Part shown: positions 17,732-27,564 of the stretch, piece by piece
Numbering within the stretch: the first letter of the stretch is position 1
Layout: each line of letters begins with the position of its first letter
Source of the DNA: Acidobacteria bacterium RIFCSPLOWO2_12_FULL_65_11
Lineage (GTDB): Bacteria > Acidobacteriota > Vicinamibacteria > Vicinamibacterales > CAVVIG01
DNA: 32,875 nt
NCBI GenBank assembly: GCA_001767495.1
Contig: MELA01000104.1
Location: forward strand, 1-32,875
Direction of reading: 5' to 3'
The notes under the pieces: model-generated
Databases searched by the model: none
Told to the model about the DNA's origin: nothing
Seen by the model: the letters and a program-made list of their open reading frames with translations, nothing else
Made by a program: the position numbers and the translations under genes

Positions 17732-18697
17732 CTACTGAATCACGGCTGTTCGGTCCCAGCGGTGGGTGCGCAAAGCGTCGCGCAACCGAGGGGGGAGTCG
17801 CACGCCGTCGCTTGCTGCCAGGTTCCGTTCGACGTGCCGGGGCCTGCGCATGCCCGGAATCGTCGTGCTGACGGCGGGATGTTCAAGGATGAACCGCAGC
17901 GCCAGTTCCGGCAGATCCATGTCTTCGGGCACGAGCGGCCGCAGCCGATCGACACGGTCGAGCGTCGTTGCGAGGTTCTCTGGCGTGAAATAGATGTTGC
18001 GCCAGTCGCCGTCTGGCCACCGTGAGTCGCGCGTGAGCGTCCCAGCGAGGCTGCCTTCATCAAACGGCACGCGCGCGATGATCGCGATGTTGTGCCGTTG
18101 GCAGTACGGGAACAATTCGTCCTCGGGCGCCTGGTCGAAGACGTTGTACACCACCTGCACCGAGTCGATGAGGCCCGTGTCGAGCGCGCGGAAGACGTTG
18201 GTCGGTTCCCATCGGTTGACGCTGATGCCGAAGGCGCGCACCAGCTTCTCGCGCTTGAGATCGTCGACGGCACGCTGCCAGTCGGCATCGCTCGCCCACG
18301 CGTCGCTCCAGACGTGGAACTGCTGCAGGTCGATCGTCTCGACGCCGAGATTCTTCAGGCTCTTCTCGGTGTACTGCCGGATGTGGTTGGGCGGATACGT
18401 GCTGGCGACGGGGTACTCGGCGCTGCCCGGCCATCTCATGTTCTTCGGCGGAATCTTGGTCGCGATAACGGCGCGGGCGTCGGGTCTGGCTCGCAGGGCC
18501 TGACCGAGCAGCCTCTCGCTGCGCCCCATCCCGTAGACCCACGCGGTGTCGAAGAAATTGCAGCCGAGCGCAATCGCCCGATCTAAGGCGCGGAGCGATT
18601 CCTCATCGTTGCTGCCGGTCCACCCGCCCATGCCCCACATGCCGTAGCCGACTTCGGAAACCTGCCAGTCGGTCCGGCCGAAGCTGCGTTGGCGCAC
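17732..18697 (-). CDS. Aldo/keto reductase
   Basis: 321 residues, a NADPH-type aldo/keto reductase with the full catalytic tetrad: Asp50 and Tyr55 (FFDTAWVYG), Lys81 (ATKI) and His128 (QQFHVW). The barrel strands are in the usual order, and the C-terminal 'TTIPGMRRPRHVERNL' region contacts the cofactor. The substrate is unknown; it resembles the general 'oxidoreductase/Tas-like' group. It starts 18 bp after the rho stop and is probably read through from rho. The 183 bp between it and rpmE are GC-rich, with imperfect inverted repeats near 17670-17712 but no clear terminator. Confidence 0.93.
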   Translation of the reverse strand: MRQRSFGRTDWQVSEVGYGMWGMGGWTGSNDEESLRALDRAIALGCNFFDTAWVYGMGRSERLLGQALRARPDARAVIATKIPPKNMRWPGSAEYPVASTYPPNHIRQYTEKSLKNLGVETIDLQQFHVWSDAWASDADWQRAVDDLKREKLVRAFGISVNRWEPTNVFRALDTGLIDSVQVVYNVFDQAPEDELFPYCQRHNIAIIARVPFDEGSLAGTLTRDSRWPDGDWRNIYFTPENLATTLDRVDRLRPLVPEDMDLPELALRFILEHPAVSTTIPGMRRPRHVERNLAASDGVRLPPRLRDALRTHRWDRTAVIQ

Positions 18698-18715
18698 GCG
18701 GAGAATCCCTGGGAC

Positions 18716-20116
18716 CTAGCCTTTTCCGTTCGACATCGACGCGAGGAAGTCCTGGTTGGATTTCGTCTTGGACATCTTCGAGAGCAGCAGCTCCATGGCC
18801 TCGACGGGCGAGAGCGGCGTGAGCACTTTGCGGAGCACCCACACGCGGTTGAGGTCGTCTTTCGGGATGAGCAGCTCCTCTTTGCGGGTGCCGCTCTTCT
18901 GGATGTCGATCGACGGGAACACGCGGCGATCCGTCAGCTTCCGGTCGAGAAGAATCTCGAGGTTGCCGGTGCCCTTGAACTCTTCGAAGATCACATCGTC
19001 CATCCGCGAGCCGGTGTCGATGAGCGCCGTGGCCACGATGGTCAGCGAACCGCCCTCCTCGATGTTTCTGGCCGCGCCGAAGAAGCGCTTGGGCCGCTGC
19101 AGGGCGTTGCTGTCCACGCCACCAGAAAGGATCTTGCCCGACGGCGGCACGATCGTGTTGTAGGCGCGCGCCAGACGTGTGATGGAGTCGAGCAGGATCA
19201 CCACGTCCTTCTTGTGCTCGACCAGGCGCTTCGCTTTCTCGATCACCATCTCGGCGACTTGCACGTGGCGCTGCGCGGGCTCGTCGAAGGTCGACGAGAC
19301 GACCTCGCCCTGCACCGATCGCTGCATGTCGGTCACCTCTTCGGGCCGCTCGTCGATGAGCAGCACGATCAGGTACACCTCCGGATGGTTCGCCGTGATG
19401 CTGTTCGCGATGTTCTGCAGCAGCATGGTCTTCCCGGTGCGCGGAGGCGCGACGATGAGGCCCCGCTGGCCTTTGCCGATAGGCACCAGCAGATCCAGCA
19501 CGCGGGCGGAGAGGTTGTCGCCCTCGGTCTCGAGCGAAATCTTCGACTGCGGGTACAGCGGCGTCAGGTTCTCGAAGAACACCTTCTCGCGCGCACGCTC
19601 GGGCGGCTCGAAATTCACCGCCTCGACCTTGATCAGCGCGAAGTATCGCTCGCCATCCTTGGGCGGCCGAATCTGGCCGGAGACGGTGTCGCCGGTGTGC
19701 AGATCGAACTTCCGGATCTGCGAAGGCGAGACGTAGATGTCGTCCGGTCCCGGCAGGTAGTTATAGTCGGGGGCGCGGAGGAACCCGAACCCGTCAGGGA
19801 GCACTTCGAGAACCCCCTCAGAGAAGATCAGGCCGCTCTTTTCGGCGCGCGCCTTCAGAATCTCGAAGATCAGCTCCTGCTTGCGCATGCCGGTCGCGCC
19901 CGGCACATCGAGCTGCTTGGCGATCTTGGTCAGCGCGCCGACGCTCATGTCCTTGAGCGTCGCGAGATCGATGCGCTCGATTCTCTCGGGTGGCGCGGCG
20001 CCCTTGTCCTGAGCGCCGGCGCCGTTCCCCTTCGGAGACGGCTGAGATTGCTGTTGCGGCGTGGTGGGGGTTGGGGGCTGCTGAGGTTGCTCGCCCGTTG
20101 GTCGATCAGTGTCCAC
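18716..20116 (-). CDS. rho: Transcription termination factor Rho
   Basis: 466 residues from GTG 20116. An N-terminal Gln/Pro-rich stretch (residues 9-45) precedes the Rho N-terminal helical domain, the RNA-binding cold-shock-like domain (around GFGFLRAP) and the RecA-like ATPase. Walker A is APPRTGKT (223-230), Walker B is [16 protein letters not shown], and the Q/R-loop region [20 protein letters not shown] follows. The hexamer unwinds RNA and releases transcripts, which matters here because few GC-hairpin/T-tract terminators are visible in the window. lon lies 140 bp upstream on the same strand; aldo/keto reductase follows 18 bp downstream. ATG codons near the start are out of frame or closed by a stop. 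Confidence 0.97.
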   Translation of the reverse strand: MDTDRPTGEQPQQPPTPTTPQQQSQPSPKGNGAGAQDKGAAPPERIERIDLATLKDMSVGALTKIAKQLDVPGATGMRKQELIFEILKARAEKSGLIFSEGVLEVLPDGFGFLRAPDYNYLPGPDDIYVSPSQIRKFDLHTGDTVSGQIRPPKDGERYFALIKVEAVNFEPPERAREKVFFENLTPLYPQSKISLETEGDNLSARVLDLLVPIGKGQRGLIVAPPRTGKTMLLQNIANSITANHPEVYLIVLLIDERPEEVTDMQRSVQGEVVSSTFDEPAQRHVQVAEMVIEKAKRLVEHKKDVVILLDSITRLARAYNTIVPPSGKILSGGVDSNALQRPKRFFGAARNIEEGGSLTIVATALIDTGSRMDDVIFEEFKGTGNLEILLDRKLTDRRVFPSIDIQKSGTRKEELLIPKDDLNRVWVLRKVLTPLSPVEAMELLLSKMSKTKSNQDFLASMSNGKG

Positions 20117-20148
20117 AGTTCATCCAGTCCTTACGTATTGGCGTGGGG

Positions 20149-20223
20149 CCCCCAGACTCGGGGGTAATGTTCAATGCGGGATGTCAGGATTCAAGACGGT
20201 AGATCGCAGCGACAGGCTGTCAA
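20149..20223 (-). promoter_or_regulatory. Possible rho promoter and leader hairpin
   Basis: On the minus strand TTGACA (20218-20223) is followed, after 16 bp, by TACCGT (20196-20201). The -35 overlaps the word array at 20222-20253. The leader then contains CCCCC-GAGTCT-GGGGG (20149-20164), a 5-bp GC hairpin about 33 nt before the rho start. rho is often self-regulated in its leader, but this one is only a suggestion. Confidence 0.35.
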
Positions 20224-20253
20224 TCAGCAATCAGCAATCCGCAATCAGAAATC
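20222..20253. repeat. AATCAGC word array downstream of lon
   Basis: Words AATCAGC, AATCAGC, AATCCGC and AATCAGA follow one another. The first 27 bases match 22709-22735, on the other side of lon, at 26 of 27 positions in the same orientation, so lon is flanked by direct repeats. Confidence 0.85.
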
Positions 20254-20256
20254 TCA

Positions 20257-22647
20257 CTAGTGCGTAATGGTGTCGTCGGCAATGGCACTGGCGACCGGTT
20301 CGGCTTGCGCCTCGGCGGCGAGGCGCCCCGCGAGCGGCTCGGCCAGCGCGATCTTCAGGACCTCGTCCATCGTCTGGACCAGGTAGACGTTGAGCGTGTC
20401 CAGCACGTTCTTCGGAATGTCGGCCAGGTCCTTCTCGTTATCCTTCGGCAGCACGATGTTCTTGATGCCGGCGCGATGGGCGGCGAGCACCTTTTCCTTG
20501 ACGCCGCCAATCGGCAGCACCTTGCCGCGCAGCGTGATCTCGCCCGTCATGGCCACGTCCTTGCGGATCGGCACGCGCGCCAGCGCCGAGACGAGCGCGG
20601 TGGCGAGCGTGATCCCCGCCGACGGTCCGTCTTTGGGGATCGCGCCCTCGGGCACGTGTATATGGACGTCGGTCTTGCGGTTGAATTCCTTCGGGATCCC
20701 GAACTCCTCGGACTTCGACCGCACCCAGCTCATCGCCGCCTGCGCCGATTCCTGCATGACGTCGCCCAGTTTGCCGGTGAGCGTCAGATGGCCCTTGCCC
20801 GGCATGAGCGTCGCCTCGGTGACGAGAATTTCGCCGCCCACCTCCGTCCACGCGAGACCGGTGGCGATGCCGATCTCGTTGGTCTCCTCGGCCATCGTGT
20901 TGCGGAAGCGCGGCACACCGAGGTACTGGGTCACTTTCTCGGCAGTAATCTCCTCGGAGAACGTATTGCCCTCGGCCACGACCTTGCGCGCGACCTTACG
21001 GCAGATCGACGAGATCTCGCGCTCGAGGTTGCGGACGCCCGCCTCGCGCGTGTACCGCTGAATGAGGGTCTGGAACGCCTCGTCAGCGAAGGTGATGTTG
21101 TCCTTGGTCAGCCCTACGCCTTCGATGGCCTTCGCCGAGAGAAACTTCTTCGCGATCTCGACCTTCTCGATCTCCGTGTAGCCGGCCAATTGCAGCACTT
21201 CCATGCGATCGCGCAGCGCTTGCGGGATCGTGTGCAGCACGTTGGCCGTGCAGATGAACATCACGTGCGACAGGTCGTACTCGACGTCGAGGTAGTGATC
21301 CAAGAACGTGTGGTTCTGCTCCGGGTCGAGCACTTCGAGGAGCGCCGCCGACGGATCGCCTCGGAAGTCCATCGACATCTTGTCGACTTCGTCGAGTAGG
21401 AAGACCGGATTCATCGAGCCGGCCTTCTTCATCATCTGGATGATCTGGCCAGGGAAGGCGCCGATGTAGGTGCGGCGGTGGCCGCGGATTTCGGCCTCGT
21501 CTCGCACGCCGCCGAGCGAGAGCCGCACGAACTTGCGGTTCATCGCACGCGCGATCGACTTGGCCAGCGACGTCTTGCCGACGCCCGGAGGCCCGGAAAA
21601 GGTGAGGATGGTCGCCTTCGGCTTCTTGACCAATAAGCGGACCGCGAGGAACTCGAGGATGCGCTCCTTGATCTTTTCCAGCCCGTAATGATCTTCGTGG
21701 AGGATCTCCTCGGCCCGCTTGAGATCCCGGCTCTCGCGCGTCTTCTTGTGCCAGGGCACGGCGATGAGCCAATCGAGGTAGTTGCGCGAAACAGTCGCCT
21801 CGGCTGACATCGGGGGCATCGCTTCCAGGCGCTTGAGCTCCTGGATGGCCTTCTCCTCGACGTCCTTGGGCATCTTGGAGGTTTCGATTTTCTTCTTGAG
21901 CTCGTCGACCTCGTTGCCCTTCTCGTCCTTGCGGCCCAGCTCCTTCTGGATGGCCTTCATCTTCTCGTTGAGGTAGTACTCCTTCTGCGCCTTCTCCATC
22001 TGCTTCTTGACGCGAGACTGGATGCGGCGGTCGACCTGGAGCTTATCCACCTCGATTTCGAGGATGCCGGCGATGCGGTTGAGCCGCTCGGTCGGCGAGA
22101 TGATCTCGAGCAGGTTCTGCTTCTCGTCCACGCCCACCAGCAAATGGGCAGCAATCGTGTCTGCGAGCTTCCCGGGATCGTCGACGCGTACGGCGGCAAT
22201 CATCGCGTCGAAATTCAGGTTGTTCGAGAGCTTGACGTACTGCTCGAAGAGCGACACGACGCGGCTCATCGTGCTTTCGGCGTCCGGGCTCGTTTCCCGC
22301 GCCTTGGGCAGCACCTTGACGACGACTCGGTAGAAACCCTTGTCTTCCTTCCACTCGACAGCCCGTGCGCGATCCACGCCTTCGACCAGCACCTTGATGT
22401 TGCCGTCGGGCAGCTTCAGGCTCTGCACGACGTTGGCCACGCAGCCCATCGTGTAGATGTCGTCCGGCTTCGGGTCGTCGACCGACGCGTCGTGCTGCGC
22501 GGCCAGGAAAATGCGTTTGTCCTTGAGGAGCGCGTGCTCCAGTGCCCGCGTCGAGGACGGCCGTCCAATGACGAACGGCATCATCATGTGCGGAAAGACC
22601 ACGACGTCTCGCAGTGGCACGATGGGGAGGGTTTCGTAGACTTCCAA
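20257..22647 (-). CDS. lon: ATP-dependent protease Lon
   Basis: 796 residues, normal length for LonA. The N-terminal substrate-binding domain ([15 protein letters not shown]) is followed by a coiled-coil region, the AAA+ module with Walker A GPPGVGKT (352-359) and [10 protein letters not shown], and the serine-lysine protease domain with catalytic Ser676 (PKDGPSAG) and Lys719 (GGVKEK). It degrades misfolded and regulatory proteins in the cytosol. Translation appears to begin at TTG 22647, the first codon that gives the standard N-terminus, with AGGAG about 8 nt before it. It lies downstream of clpX, separated by a long hairpin-forming repeat (22661-22740), which may reduce read-through from the clp genes. 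Residues after ~770 are an Ala-rich tail. Confidence 0.97.
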   Translation of the reverse strand: MEVYETLPIVPLRDVVVFPHMMMPFVIGRPSSTRALEHALLKDKRIFLAAQHDASVDDPKPDDIYTMGCVANVVQSLKLPDGNIKVLVEGVDRARAVEWKEDKGFYRVVVKVLPKARETSPDAESTMSRVVSLFEQYVKLSNNLNFDAMIAAVRVDDPGKLADTIAAHLLVGVDEKQNLLEIISPTERLNRIAGILEIEVDKLQVDRRIQSRVKKQMEKAQKEYYLNEKMKAIQKELGRKDEKGNEVDELKKKIETSKMPKDVEEKAIQELKRLEAMPPMSAEATVSRNYLDWLIAVPWHKKTRESRDLKRAEEILHEDHYGLEKIKERILEFLAVRLLVKKPKATILTFSGPPGVGKTSLAKSIARAMNRKFVRLSLGGVRDEAEIRGHRRTYIGAFPGQIIQMMKKAGSMNPVFLLDEVDKMSMDFRGDPSAALLEVLDPEQNHTFLDHYLDVEYDLSHVMFICTANVLHTIPQALRDRMEVLQLAGYTEIEKVEIAKKFLSAKAIEGVGLTKDNITFADEAFQTLIQRYTREAGVRNLEREISSICRKVARKVVAEGNTFSEEITAEKVTQYLGVPRFRNTMAEETNEIGIATGLAWTEVGGEILVTEATLMPGKGHLTLTGKLGDVMQESAQAAMSWVRSKSEEFGIPKEFNRKTDVHIHVPEGAIPKDGPSAGITLATALVSALARVPIRKDVAMTGEITLRGKVLPIGGVKEKVLAAHRAGIKNIVLPKDNEKDLADIPKNVLDTLNVYLVQTMDEVLKIALAEPLAGRLAAEAQAEPVASAIADDTITH

Positions 22648-22660
22648 ACGGTGACTCCTG

Positions 22661-22740
22661 AATTGTTGATTTCGGATTGCTGATTGATGATTGCGTCCAG
22701 CGTGCCCGAATCAGCAATCAACAATCCGCAATCAGCAATT
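22661..22740. repeat. Long inverted repeat of AATCAGC words between clpX and lon
   Basis: The left arm (22661-22692, AATTGTTGATTTCGG at its start) and right arm (22709-22740, ending CGCAATCAGCAATT) are reverse complements at 27 of 32 positions, with a 16-nt loop. In the clpX-lon transcript this would be one strong hairpin. Both arms are built from AATCAGC/AATCCGC words. Confidence 0.85.
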
Positions 22741-22747
22741 CACGCGT

Positions 22748-23995
<1,248 letters not shown>

Positions 23996-24004
23996 GGAAT
24001 TCAC

Positions 24005-24628
24005 CTACGCCCGCTTGCGGATGACATCGTCAATGATACCGTATTCCTTGCCCTGGTCGGCCGACATGATGTAGTCGCGTTCCGTGTCATCCTGGATACG
24101 CTTGACGGACTGTCCGGTATGGGCCACCAGGATGTCATTGATGCGCTCGCGTATGCGCAGGATCTCCCGGGCCGCAATATCAATATCGGTCGCTTGGCCA
24201 CCCAGCCCAGACATCAGGGGCTGATGTATGACAATCCGTGAATTCGGGAGCGAGAACCTCTTACCCTTCGCCCCTGCCGCCAGCAAGACAGCCGCCATCG
24301 AGGCGGCCTGCCCGATGCAGGTGGTCTGCACATCAGGTTTGATGAACTGCATCGTGTCGTAGATCGCCAGCCCGGCTGTAATCGACCCGCCGGGACTGTT
24401 GATGTAGAGCTGGATGTCCTTGTCGGGGTCTTCCGCTTCGAGAAACAGCAGCTGCGCGATGGCAAGATTCGCGACGATGTCGTCGATTGGGGTCCCGATA
24501 AAGATGATGCTGTCCTTCAGGAGGCGCGAGAAGATGTCGTACGCTCGCTCGCCGCGATTGGTCTGCTCGACCACCATCGGCACCAGTTGCAGATGGGCAT
24601 CGACGATGCCAGGGAGATGATTCCTCAT
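24005..24628 (-). CDS. clpP: ClpP protease subunit
   Basis: 207 residues, a usual length. The catalytic triad is Ser110 (GQAASMAA), His135 (IVIHQPL) and Asp185 ([10 protein letters not shown]). The YINSPGGSI oxyanion region and GGQATDI handle are present. The tetradecameric peptidase works with ClpX, encoded next in the same operon. The start at ATG 24628 gives about 14 residues before the conserved LVPMVVEQ; a later start is possible but not needed. tig ends 71 bp upstream. Confidence 0.97.
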   Translation of the reverse strand: MRNHLPGIVDAHLQLVPMVVEQTNRGERAYDIFSRLLKDSIIFIGTPIDDIVANLAIAQLLFLEAEDPDKDIQLYINSPGGSITAGLAIYDTMQFIKPDVQTTCIGQAASMAAVLLAAGAKGKRFSLPNSRIVIHQPLMSGLGGQATDIDIAAREILRIRERINDILVAHTGQSVKRIQDDTERDYIMSADQGKEYGIIDDVIRKRA

Positions 24629-24699
24629 TCAGTACCGTGAGCGCATCGGCGCAAACGTCCGTGGGCTGGTTGTCAGGGAAATAGACCGTGCGGGAATGC

Positions 24700-24722
24700 C
24701 TACAATGCTCCCGAAATTGTAG
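24700..24722. repeat. Inverted repeat at the end of tig
   Basis: CTACAAT (24700-24706) and ATTGTAG (24716-24722) form a perfect 7-bp inverted repeat that includes the tig stop codon. It is AT-rich and lacks a T-tract, so it could be a weak pause, an mRNA end or an operator before clpP. Confidence 0.4.
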
Positions 24723-25974
24723 CACGCGCCATGAGGAAGTCAATGGACTTCTCCCGGCGCAGACCCGCCCGGACGCGAGAGAATCCGCCTTCTTTCTCGA
24801 GCTGCGCGCGCACCACAGCCGGAGCGCGACCCATCCGTTCGGCAAAGCGGCCGACCTCTTGCTCGATTTCCTCGTCGGTCGCCTCGATCCGCTCGCGGCG
24901 CGCCACTTGGTCGAGCGCCAGCGCCGCGCCGACCGCCTCTCGCGCGACCTCGCGCTGGCTTTCACGAAACGCCGCCCAGTCGATGCCCGCCTGACTGGGG
25001 TCGATCTTCTGCTCCATCAGGCGCCGGCCAAACTCTTCCAGGCGGCGATCCATGTCGCGCTCGACGAGCGATATCGGCACCTCGAACGGCACGCGGGCGG
25101 CGAGCTGCTTCATGAGCTCGGCGCGGATCTCGCGCTCCGATGCATGACGCGCCTCGTGCTCGAGGTCCTCGCGCACGCGGGAGCGTAACGCGTCGAGCGT
25201 GGCGAAGTCGCCCAGATCCTTCGCCAGTTCGTCGTCCAGATTCGGCAGCACGCGTGTCTTGATGGCTCGCACGGTCACCGTATAGGTCACCTCGGCGTTT
25301 GCCAGCTCGCTGATGGCGTAATCCGATGGGTAGCGAATCTGGAACGTCTTGGTGGCGCCGGTCGTGAGACCCATCAGTGGCTCGTCGAACCCTGGAGGAT
25401 TCGCCTTCGAGCCGAGCTCGATCGACACGCTTTCACGTGTGTCCACCTGGCCCTTGTCGTCGCGCGCAAGGTCCACGACGAGCGTGTCGCCGCTCTCGAT
25501 GGCGCGTCCCTCGACGGGCTCGTAGCGGGCCGCCCGGACGCGCAGCCGCTCGAGCGCAAGGGTGACGGCCTCCTCCTCCACGCGAGAGGAGGGCCGAGTC
25601 AGCGCGATCGTCGAGTACTCACCCGGGTCGAACGCCGGGACCGTGTCGAATACGGCGGTGAAGGTGAGCGGCTGGCCTTCCTCAATCGTCACGTCCCGAA
25701 CATCGGGGGTGTCGATCGCCTCAACGCCGCGCTCGCGCAGCGCTTCGTCGACGGCGCGCGGGACCAGATCGTGCGCGACATCGTGGAGAATCTGATCCTT
25801 GAAGCGCTGCCTGATCACGCGTGGGGGCGTCTTGCCGGGCCGGAACCCCGGCACGCGCGCCGTCTGCGAATAACGCCGGGCCACGCGATCGATCTCGGCA
25901 TCGACCACGAGGCTTGGAATCTCGACCCGCACGTTCTTGCGCGTCTCGTTGACGTCGACAAACTCAATTTTCAT
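24700..25974 (-). CDS. tig: Trigger factor, ribosome-bound chaperone
   Basis: 424 residues. The ribosome-docking signature GFRPGKTP is at residues 43-50. It is followed by a PPIase (FKBP-like) domain around residues 150-240 (SGDTLVVDL...GSKANPPGFDEPLMG) and a helical C-terminal chaperone arm. It binds nascent chains at the tunnel exit. It is the first protein gene after tRNA-Leu on the minus strand, 25 bp from the tRNA 3' end, so the tRNA and the proteolysis genes probably share a transcript. The order tig-clpP-clpX-lon is the widespread one. Confidence 0.95.
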   Translation of the reverse strand: MKIEFVDVNETRKNVRVEIPSLVVDAEIDRVARRYSQTARVPGFRPGKTPPRVIRQRFKDQILHDVAHDLVPRAVDEALRERGVEAIDTPDVRDVTIEEGQPLTFTAVFDTVPAFDPGEYSTIALTRPSSRVEEEAVTLALERLRVRAARYEPVEGRAIESGDTLVVDLARDDKGQVDTRESVSIELGSKANPPGFDEPLMGLTTGATKTFQIRYPSDYAISELANAEVTYTVTVRAIKTRVLPNLDDELAKDLGDFATLDALRSRVREDLEHEARHASEREIRAELMKQLAARVPFEVPISLVERDMDRRLEEFGRRLMEQKIDPSQAGIDWAAFRESQREVAREAVGAALALDQVARRERIEATDEEIEQEVGRFAERMGRAPAVVRAQLEKEGGFSRVRAGLRREKSIDFLMARATISGAL

Positions 25975-25999
25975 GTGAGGATGGCCGCTCGGAGGCGAA

Positions 26000-26083
26000 T
26001 GCGAAAGGGGGGACTCGAACCCCCATAGCCCTGCGGCTACCGGATCCTAAGTCCGGCGCGTCTGCCAGTTCCGCCACTTTCGC
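26000..26083 (-). tRNA. tRNA-Leu (anticodon UAG)
   Basis: On the minus strand the acceptor GCGAAAG (5' end at 26083) pairs with CTTTCGC, followed by discriminator A at 26000. The anticodon stem CCGGA/TCCGG holds loop CTTAGGA, so the anticodon is TAG. A long variable arm (TAGCC/GGCTA) marks a class II tRNA, and GGTTCGAGTCC is the T-arm. CCA is not encoded. Confidence 0.95.
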
Positions 26084-26118
26084 TCACGGCACCCGTTCAG
26101 CGTAACACGCTCATTGGA

Positions 26119-26202
26119 AATTGCAGGATTGCAGAAAGGATCTGACGCATCTCATCTCGAATACGTGTCTTTCCCGTCCTGCCATCCTGCCATCCTGCAA
26201 TT
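26119..26202. repeat. Inverted pair of TGCAGGAT words upstream of tRNA-Leu
   Basis: AATTGCAGGATTGCAG (26119-26134) and CTGCCATCCTGCAATT (26187-26202) are reverse complements at 15 of 16 positions. A second CCTGCCATCCTGCC copy extends the right arm outward from 26179. It belongs to the same style of word repeats as the arrays elsewhere in the window. Confidence 0.7.
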
Positions 26203-26528
26203 CGATAATCGTTTCTGATTGATACAGCTTCTCCATCCGATAATCTCCTGAGAGGGCTTCGGTCGCATCGCCATCTGTAAGAGATTGATAAACATACTCT
26301 TAGCGCTTACTAGCGACACGTCAGTCGCCGTGAAACTAATGGATGTTCGTATCGATAGAGACATTGGTAAGTATCAGATTTGATACACTACGTCTCTGAA
26401 ATAACGCTAAGTCTCTCATAGTTCTATCGCTGGTTCCTCGTTCGTTGGTCGGCTCCGGTGGCCCAAGTGTAAGTCGCGGGGCGGAGCTGTATCACTCTTA
26501 GCCAAACACACCAAAACAGGTCAGGGCC
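26203..26528 (+). promoter_or_regulatory. AT-richer control region of the exopolysaccharide locus
   Basis: No credible gene is seen in 26084-26528. The stretch is visibly richer in A/T than its neighbours. It holds four exact GTATCA/TGATAC half-sites (26220-26225, 26371-26376, 26381-26386, 26489-26494) and a GTATCG variant (26349-26354). The central pair forms GTATCA-GATT-TGATAC, nested in AGAGAC/GTCTCT (26357-26362, 26392-26397). ACTCTTAGC occurs twice (26296-26304, 26494-26502). These look like binding sites for a regulator; the promoter itself is not clear. Confidence 0.5.
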
Positions 26529-27548
26529 ATGGCAGACACCACACTTGCGTTGGCCGACGCTCGTGCCGCTCGTTTCGCCCGGCAGAGCGACGGGGCGGTC
26601 GAGCTCATCGGACGATCGCCGGCGATCACACGTGCCCAGGAACTGGTTCGTCGGGCGGCGGCAGTTGATGGCAGCGTGCTCATCACGGCCGAGGCCGGAG
26701 TGGCGCTGGACGGTGTCGCGCGAGAGCTTCACGCGCGGAGCCGTCACGCAACCGGGTCGTTCGTCCTCGTGGAGTGCGACGCGCGAGATCCAGCGCGGCT
26801 CGAGCGGCTGTTGTTCGGTACGGCTGTCGCCGATGGCTCGACTGACCTCGAGGGGGTATCGAGCGATAGCCGCCTGGCGGCCGTGCAGGGTGGGACGCTG
26901 TTCCTGCAGGACGTGACGGAGCTGTCGGCTGCGGCACAGGCGAGGCTGGCGCGGATTGCTCGTGACGGCGAGATGCGGATAGACGGTCAGCCGGCGGCGA
27001 CGCTGTTTCGGCTTGTTGCGGGCGCCGCGCCTGGCATCGAGACCGAGGTGCACGCCCACCGTTTCCGCGCCGATCTCTACCGGCGGCTCTCGACGGTGCG
27101 GATTGATCTGCCCTCGCTGCGTGAACGGGCCGAGGACGTGCCGGCACTGGCCACGCGGTTGCTGGAGGACAGCTGCGTCGCGCGCGGCCTTCCGACTCGG
27201 ACGTTGACGCACGCCGCGCTGGCGCTCCTTGGTGCGCTGATGTGGCCCGGGAACCTCGCCGAACTGCAGCGCGCCATCGAGCGAGCCCTCACCGCAGCAG
27301 ATGACGCCATGATACACGTCGAGCATCTGCTGCCCACGCTCCAACTGCAGCGCGCCCCGGCGCCGTTCCTGCCGGCTGGCAACCTGCGCGAGGCCCGACT
27401 GCGATTTGAGCGCGAGTACATCGCCACGGTGCTCCAGCATCACCAGTGGCGGGTCGCAGAAGCCGCCCAAGCCCTGGGCATTCAGCGACCAAATCTCTAC
27501 CGGAAAGCGCGCCAGCTTGGCATTCCGGTTGCGCGCCTATCGGAGTAA
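26529..27548 (+). CDS. NtrC-like regulator with degenerate ATPase motifs and Fis-type HTH
   Basis: 339 residues. The overall plan is that of sigma-54 enhancer-binding proteins: ELIGRSPAI at the start of the AAA+ domain, HRFRADLYRRLS and LPSLRERAEDVPAL, WPGNLAELQRAIERA, then a Fis-type helix-turn-helix (residues ~306-331). The working parts are lost. Walker A is AEAGVALD (54-61) where GExGxGKE is expected, Walker B is FLQD instead of FLDE, and the GAFTGA loop that contacts sigma-54 is replaced around 98-106. There is no receiver domain. It cannot be a normal sigma-54 activator and more likely binds DNA as a repressor, partner or sigma-70-type regulator. It stands just before the export gene. 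Confidence 0.85.
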   Translation: MADTTLALADARAARFARQSDGAVELIGRSPAITRAQELVRRAAAVDGSVLITAEAGVALDGVARELHARSRHATGSFVLVECDARDPARLERLLFGTAVADGSTDLEGVSSDSRLAAVQGGTLFLQDVTELSAAAQARLARIARDGEMRIDGQPAATLFRLVAGAAPGIETEVHAHRFRADLYRRLSTVRIDLPSLRERAEDVPALATRLLEDSCVARGLPTRTLTHAALALLGALMWPGNLAELQRAIERALTAADDAMIHVEHLLPTLQLQRAPAPFLPAGNLREARLRFEREYIATVLQHHQWRVAEAAQALGIQRPNLYRKARQLGIPVARLSE

Positions 27549-27564
27549 CATGGGGGCCACAGAC

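Noticed and set aside
18689-20167. 492-residue plus-strand frame opposite rho
   Set aside because: It is the mirror of rho, His/Arg/Glu-rich with no domain signature. Similar long frames lie opposite lon, clpX and nrdJ and are rejected for the same reason.
26152-26364. 70-residue minus-strand frame in the control region
   Set aside because: It runs through a word repeat and the regulatory half-sites, has no ribosome site and matches nothing I recognise.
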